A stretch of 8,618 nucleotides of DNA from Spirochaetia bacterium (GTDB lineage: Bacteria; Spirochaetota; Spirochaetia; Treponematales; Breznakiellaceae), in contig BNUW01000106.1 in the NCBI GenBank assembly GCA_025997655.1, positions 1 through 8,618 on the forward strand, given 5' to 3'. The translations under genes and the position numbers were made by a program. This document shows positions 5,993 through 8,618 of the stretch, one piece after another. Numbering within the stretch: position 1 is the first letter of the stretch; every line of letters begins with the position of its first letter. The notes beneath the pieces are model-generated. The model worked only from the letters and a program-made list of their open reading frames with translations. It did not search any database and was not told the DNA's origin.

Positions 5993-6754
5993 TTATAGAA
6001 CAGCACAACCATCAACCCCTAAGATCTGCCCGGAAATATAACCGGCGCTATCAGACGCTAAAAACACACAGGCATTAGCAACATCAATGGGAGTTCCCAA
6101 CCGGCCAAGACCAATCTTTTCAATCCGTGTATCTATAGCAGCACCATTTCTTTTATACAATTCTTTAAACCGTTCAGTTTCAATAATCCCGGGTGCTACT
6201 GCGTTTACCCGAATATTCATAGGGGCCAATTCCTTTGCGGCGGATTTTGTCATAGCAATTACCGCCCCCTTTGATGCGGAATACGCTGTCTGTCCAGGTG
6301 ATCCGTTAACACCAACTATGGATGCAATATTAATAATTGAACCGCTTTTGTTTCTTGACATTATCCTTGAAGCAGTTTGAATCAGATCAATAACCGCAAA
6401 AACATTTACCCTGAATATCTTTTCCATATCATCTTTGGTAATCATTCCAATTCTATTATTGGAAATAACACCGGCATTATTTACTAAACAGTCTAGTTTC
6501 CCTTCCTCTTTATATATATCCATTATTATTTGCTTTATCTTAGAGCTGTCCGTAACATCGAAATATACAGGAATAACTTTTGTTTCATTTGCATCTGAAC
6601 AATTTCGCGCCCATTCATTCAAAGAACCTTCCCGGTAATCACCGGCATATACAATAGCCCCGCCCTCCGCAAATTTTTCAGCTATTGCCTGTCCTATCCC
6701 GTGAATAGTCCCGGTTATAACACAAACTTTTCCGTATAATATTCTATTGTCCAT
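5993..6754 (-). CDS. FabG-like short-chain dehydrogenase/reductase
   Basis: This is a 253-residue classical SDR, the usual length of FabG. The cofactor motif TGTIHGIG is at 14-21 and NNAG at 92-95. The catalytic set is Asn117, Ser145, Tyr158 and Lys162 (YSASK), and PGII follows at 188-191. An aspartate (Asp39) at the end of the second strand hints at NADH rather than NADPH, but this is only suggestive. In this operon, behind KAS III and an acyl carrier protein, the most natural reaction is reduction of 3-oxoacyl-ACP to 3-hydroxyacyl-ACP. A sugar or other carbonyl reductase cannot be excluded. The start ATG at 6754 has AAGGAA about eight bases upstream and lies 12 bases after the carrier-protein stop; its own stop overlaps an ATG of the ligase gene by one base. 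Confidence 0.9.
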   Translation of the reverse strand: MDNRILYGKVCVITGTIHGIGQAIAEKFAEGGAIVYAGDYREGSLNEWARNCSDANETKVIPVYFDVTDSSKIKQIIMDIYKEEGKLDCLVNNAGVISNNRIGMITKDDMEKIFRVNVFAVIDLIQTASRIMSRNKSGSIINIASIVGVNGSPGQTAYSASKGAVIAMTKSAAKELAPMNIRVNAVAPGIIETERFKELYKRNGAAIDTRIEKIGLGRLGTPIDVANACVFLASDSAGYISGQILGVDGCAVL

Positions 6755-6766
6755 ACATCAAATTCC

Positions 6767-7009
6767 TTATTTGATATCTATATTGTATTTTAACAATAGT
6801 TCTTTACCTGTTTTATAGGATTTAAATTCCAGAATATCTTCCGGATCAAACATTATATTAAACTTATCTTCCATAGCAGCAACTAATGCCAACTGTCTGA
6901 TAGAATCCCATTCCTCAGCGGTTTCAACACTAAATTCATCGGAAAATGAATCAGCCGACATACTAAATATTGATTCAAAAATAGCATTATATACATCCAG
7001 GTTTGTCAT
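6767..7009 (-). CDS. Acyl carrier protein (stand-alone)
   Basis: The 80-residue acidic protein starts MTNLDVYNAIFESIFS and contains the carrier-protein signature EEWDSIRQLALVAAMEDKF, where Ser36 after Asp35 is the expected phosphopantetheine attachment site. Typical helix II and III residues follow (FNIMFDPEDILEFKS). Length and layout are those of ACPs and peptidyl carriers. The usual DSL of fatty-acid ACPs is DSI here, and Trp before Asp is frequent in secondary-metabolite and glycan-locus carriers, so a dedicated ACP rather than the housekeeping AcpP is likely. The ATG at 7009 overlaps the KAS III stop as ATGA, with GGTGGAA just upstream. An in-frame ATG further upstream (7033) lies inside the KAS III gene and is unlikely. 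It presumably carries the chain made by the synthase and reduced by the SDR next door. Confidence 0.92.
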   Translation of the reverse strand: MTNLDVYNAIFESIFSMSADSFSDEFSVETAEEWDSIRQLALVAAMEDKFNIMFDPEDILEFKSYKTGKELLLKYNIDIK

Positions 7010-8073
7010 ACTGTTCCACCCTTTAAAAAGCATATGTGATTAATAATATCAGTAGACAAAGATAAGTCACATACAGCCCATGATAAACCAGCGCCAAATC
7101 CACTTGCCAGTATTTTCATTATCTGCCCCTGTTTATTGCTAAAATGGTCACAAAGTACAAGAGGAATCGAATTGCTGCTGGTATTCCCGTATTTATCTAT
7201 AGAAATTGGAATTTTTTCCATAGGTATTTTTAATTTCCTGGCTATTTGTTTAATGATATACCTATTCGCTTGGTGCAAAATCACCTGGTCGTATGACGAT
7301 ATGTCTTTCCCCTGAAAATCCACAAATTCCTTTATTAACTTGGGTACATCGGTGATAGAAAATGCGAATACTTCCATCCCTTTCATGTGGGTATCATAGT
7401 CTGACCGTTCTATACCATCATTCCAGATTCTATCTTCTCTGGGAGCACCCATATTCCGGTATGCTCCTGCCGGAGTTACAATGGCATTAAATCTTTTCCC
7501 ATCGGTACGCAAAGCAAAGGAAATTTTTTCCTGTTCTGCCATGGTTTTTTGTAATAATGTAGCGGTACCCGCATCACCGAATAACATTATCATAGTTTTA
7601 TCTTTTGGTGAAATAGATTTTACGGTAGTATCACCGGTTAACAGCAAGGCATACGGCTTATCCGAATATTGCAGCATCGATATAATAGTCTGTAATCCAT
7701 AGACAAACCCGGAACATGCCAAATTAATATCAAAACAACTGCAATCACTATTTAAGTTTAACCGACTATGTAAATAAAAAGCAGTAGATGGCATTCTATA
7801 ATCGGGTTTTTGAGTAACAAATATCAGAAAACCTATATCATCCCTGTTTATACCGGATCTTTCTATTACGTCCCTGGCGGCAAGACAGGCAAAATCAGAC
7901 GCGGTTTGATCCGGTGATGCGCGGCAGGTCTGTTTAATTCCGGTCACCTGCATAAAATCATCTATTACTTTTTCTCCAAATAGTTCCTTATAATTATCTG
8001 TTTGTATAAAATTATCAGGTACTGCAGTTGATATTCCCGCAATCTTTATATTCGTAAATTCACTATAAATCAT
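7006..8073 (-). CDS. 3-oxoacyl-ACP synthase III (KAS III, FabH-like)
   Basis: The 355-residue thiolase-fold enzyme is complete. The nucleophile is Cys120 in NLACSGFVYGL, the histidine His267 in LHQANRYI, and the asparagine Asn297 in GNTSSNSIP; GFGAGLSWAV near the C-terminus is the usual glycine-rich turn. KAS III enzymes condense an acyl-CoA, classically acetyl-CoA, with malonyl-ACP. This copy starts a chain on the adjacent carrier protein and is unlikely to be the housekeeping FabH given its neighbours, but substrate choice cannot be read. It is somewhat longer than FabH (about 320 residues), as are relatives in secondary pathways. The ATG at 8073 lies inside the last codons of the preceding gene (11-base overlap) and the gene ends in a four-base overlap with the ACP start, so the three are translationally coupled. 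No strong ribosome site is visible. Confidence 0.92.
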   Translation of the reverse strand: MIYSEFTNIKIAGISTAVPDNFIQTDNYKELFGEKVIDDFMQVTGIKQTCRASPDQTASDFACLAARDVIERSGINRDDIGFLIFVTQKPDYRMPSTAFYLHSRLNLNSDCSCFDINLACSGFVYGLQTIISMLQYSDKPYALLLTGDTTVKSISPKDKTMIMLFGDAGTATLLQKTMAEQEKISFALRTDGKRFNAIVTPAGAYRNMGAPREDRIWNDGIERSDYDTHMKGMEVFAFSITDVPKLIKEFVDFQGKDISSYDQVILHQANRYIIKQIARKLKIPMEKIPISIDKYGNTSSNSIPLVLCDHFSNKQGQIMKILASGFGAGLSWAVCDLSLSTDIINHICFLKGGTV

Positions 8074-8618
8074 AGATTAAAGATCCATCTTCAAAAAAAT
8101 TGTCGGTTTTGACAACTGGAAAGATATTATGTCTATTTATAAAAAAATCAGCAAATCCCATTGAAAGGCCTTCACCATAGGAGCATGATAAAAATCTGAT
8201 TTCTTCATCTGATCTATTATAATCCCTATCAATTATAGATAAGGGAATGGAACTTCCTGATGTATTATCATAATTTTTAAATGATGTTAGAATTTTCATC
8301 TCATCTACATTAATGCATTTTTTTATTCCGGATAAAAAGGATTTATTTTCTTCATGAAAAACATAGTATTCGTAATCTTCAAGTATGGCATTACATTTTT
8401 TTATAAAAGAAACCATTTGCAAGGGGATTTCAGAAATAATATATTCATAAAATGCGCCGACATCAAATAACGTCCTTCCTTTTTCTATCTCTTTTGCCGA
8501 TCCATAACCACCGTCCGTACGGAATCCGCCGGTCATTTTAAACAAGTCTTTTCCGGCGCTATATGTTGTTATATCTACACAAACAACCGACGCATTTTTA
8601 TTCTTCATTAATAAAATC
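8063..8618 (-). CDS. KAS III-like protein, C-terminal half (5' end outside the window)
   Basis: The frame is open from the right edge to TAG 8063-8065. An ATG at 8608 is present, but the frame continues through the remaining codons to the edge, and the visible part matches only the second half of a KAS III protein, so the real start lies outside. In the visible part, an FRTDG segment (residues 29-33 counted from 8608), FHEENKSF (His85, in place of the usual HQAN) and NYDNTSGSSIP (Asn115) align with the His and Asn regions of the complete synthase next to it. The end has the family's SYGEGLSMGFADF turn. The catalytic cysteine would be in the missing half. It could be a second synthase, an acyltransferase of the same fold, or an inactive partner. 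It overlaps the next KAS III gene by 11 bases, so the two are probably made together. Confidence 0.82.
   Translation of the reverse strand, partial: ILLMKNKNASVVCVDITTYSAGKDLFKMTGGFRTDGGYGSAKEIEKGRTLFDVGAFYEYIISEIPLQMVSFIKKCNAILEDYEYYVFHEENKSFLSGIKKCINVDEMKILTSFKNYDNTSGSSIPLSIIDRDYNRSDEEIRFLSCSYGEGLSMGFADFFINRHNIFPVVKTDNFFEDGSLIYDL

Noticed and set aside
6087..6638. Two plus-strand open frames opposite the SDR gene
   Set aside because: Both are shadows of a complete SDR with full catalytic motifs.
7481..7702. Plus-strand open frame opposite KAS III
   Set aside because: Shadow of a complete KAS III enzyme with no independent coding evidence.

Overview
The window is about 8.6 kb of a spirochaete-like, probably Treponema-like, surface-polysaccharide locus. 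The lineage call rests on recalled resemblance of the Wzz-type protein at the left edge (its N-terminus and Gly/Ser-rich loop look like treponemal chain-length proteins) and is an inference. All supported genes lie on the minus strand, so the locus is read from right (8618) to left (1) with very tight spacing.

Reading order. The right third (8618-4590) is a compact acyl-building module: a partial ketoacyl synthase III-like protein running off the right edge, a complete KAS III (Cys120/His267/Asn297), a stand-alone acyl carrier protein (phosphopantetheine Ser36), a FabG-like SDR reductase (Asn117/Ser145/Tyr158/Lys162) and an AMP-binding acyl/amino-acid ligase. Their ends overlap by 1-11 bases or lie within 25 bases. 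The module could make a short 3-oxo- or 3-hydroxyacyl group on its own carrier for attachment to a sugar.

The centre (4589-2996) is disturbed. A very AT-rich acyltransferase-3 gene carries five copies of a 7-base repeat directly after its start codon, the classic layout of a phase-variable gene. Just upstream are a consensus-like -35/-10 pair and a small palindrome. Downstream are a GC-rich, palindrome-rich element of about 90 bp and then a start-less 84-codon ORF remnant. A 16-base motif occurs in inverted orientation on both sides of the acyltransferase gene. Together these suggest that the acyltransferase segment was inserted into an older operon and damaged the gene that lay there.

The left third (2990-1) holds a small metallo-beta-lactamase-fold hydrolase, a NodB-type polysaccharide deacetylase broken by one in-frame TAA, an NAD-dependent sugar epimerase broken by one extra A in an A9 run, and the N-terminal part of a Wzz-type chain-length regulator. 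The two broken genes could be assembly errors, real decay, or (for the epimerase) slippage-controlled expression; sequence alone cannot decide.

Base composition is mosaic: hand counts give 34/60 G+C at 301-360 (wzz), 7/60 at 3361-3420 and 14/60 at 4081-4140 (acyltransferase), and 52/90 at 3251-3340 (GC-rich element). Working model: an O-antigen- or exopolysaccharide-like cluster whose glycan is decorated with ACP-derived acyl groups, with a switchable O-acyltransferase. No RNA gene, CRISPR array or transposase was seen.
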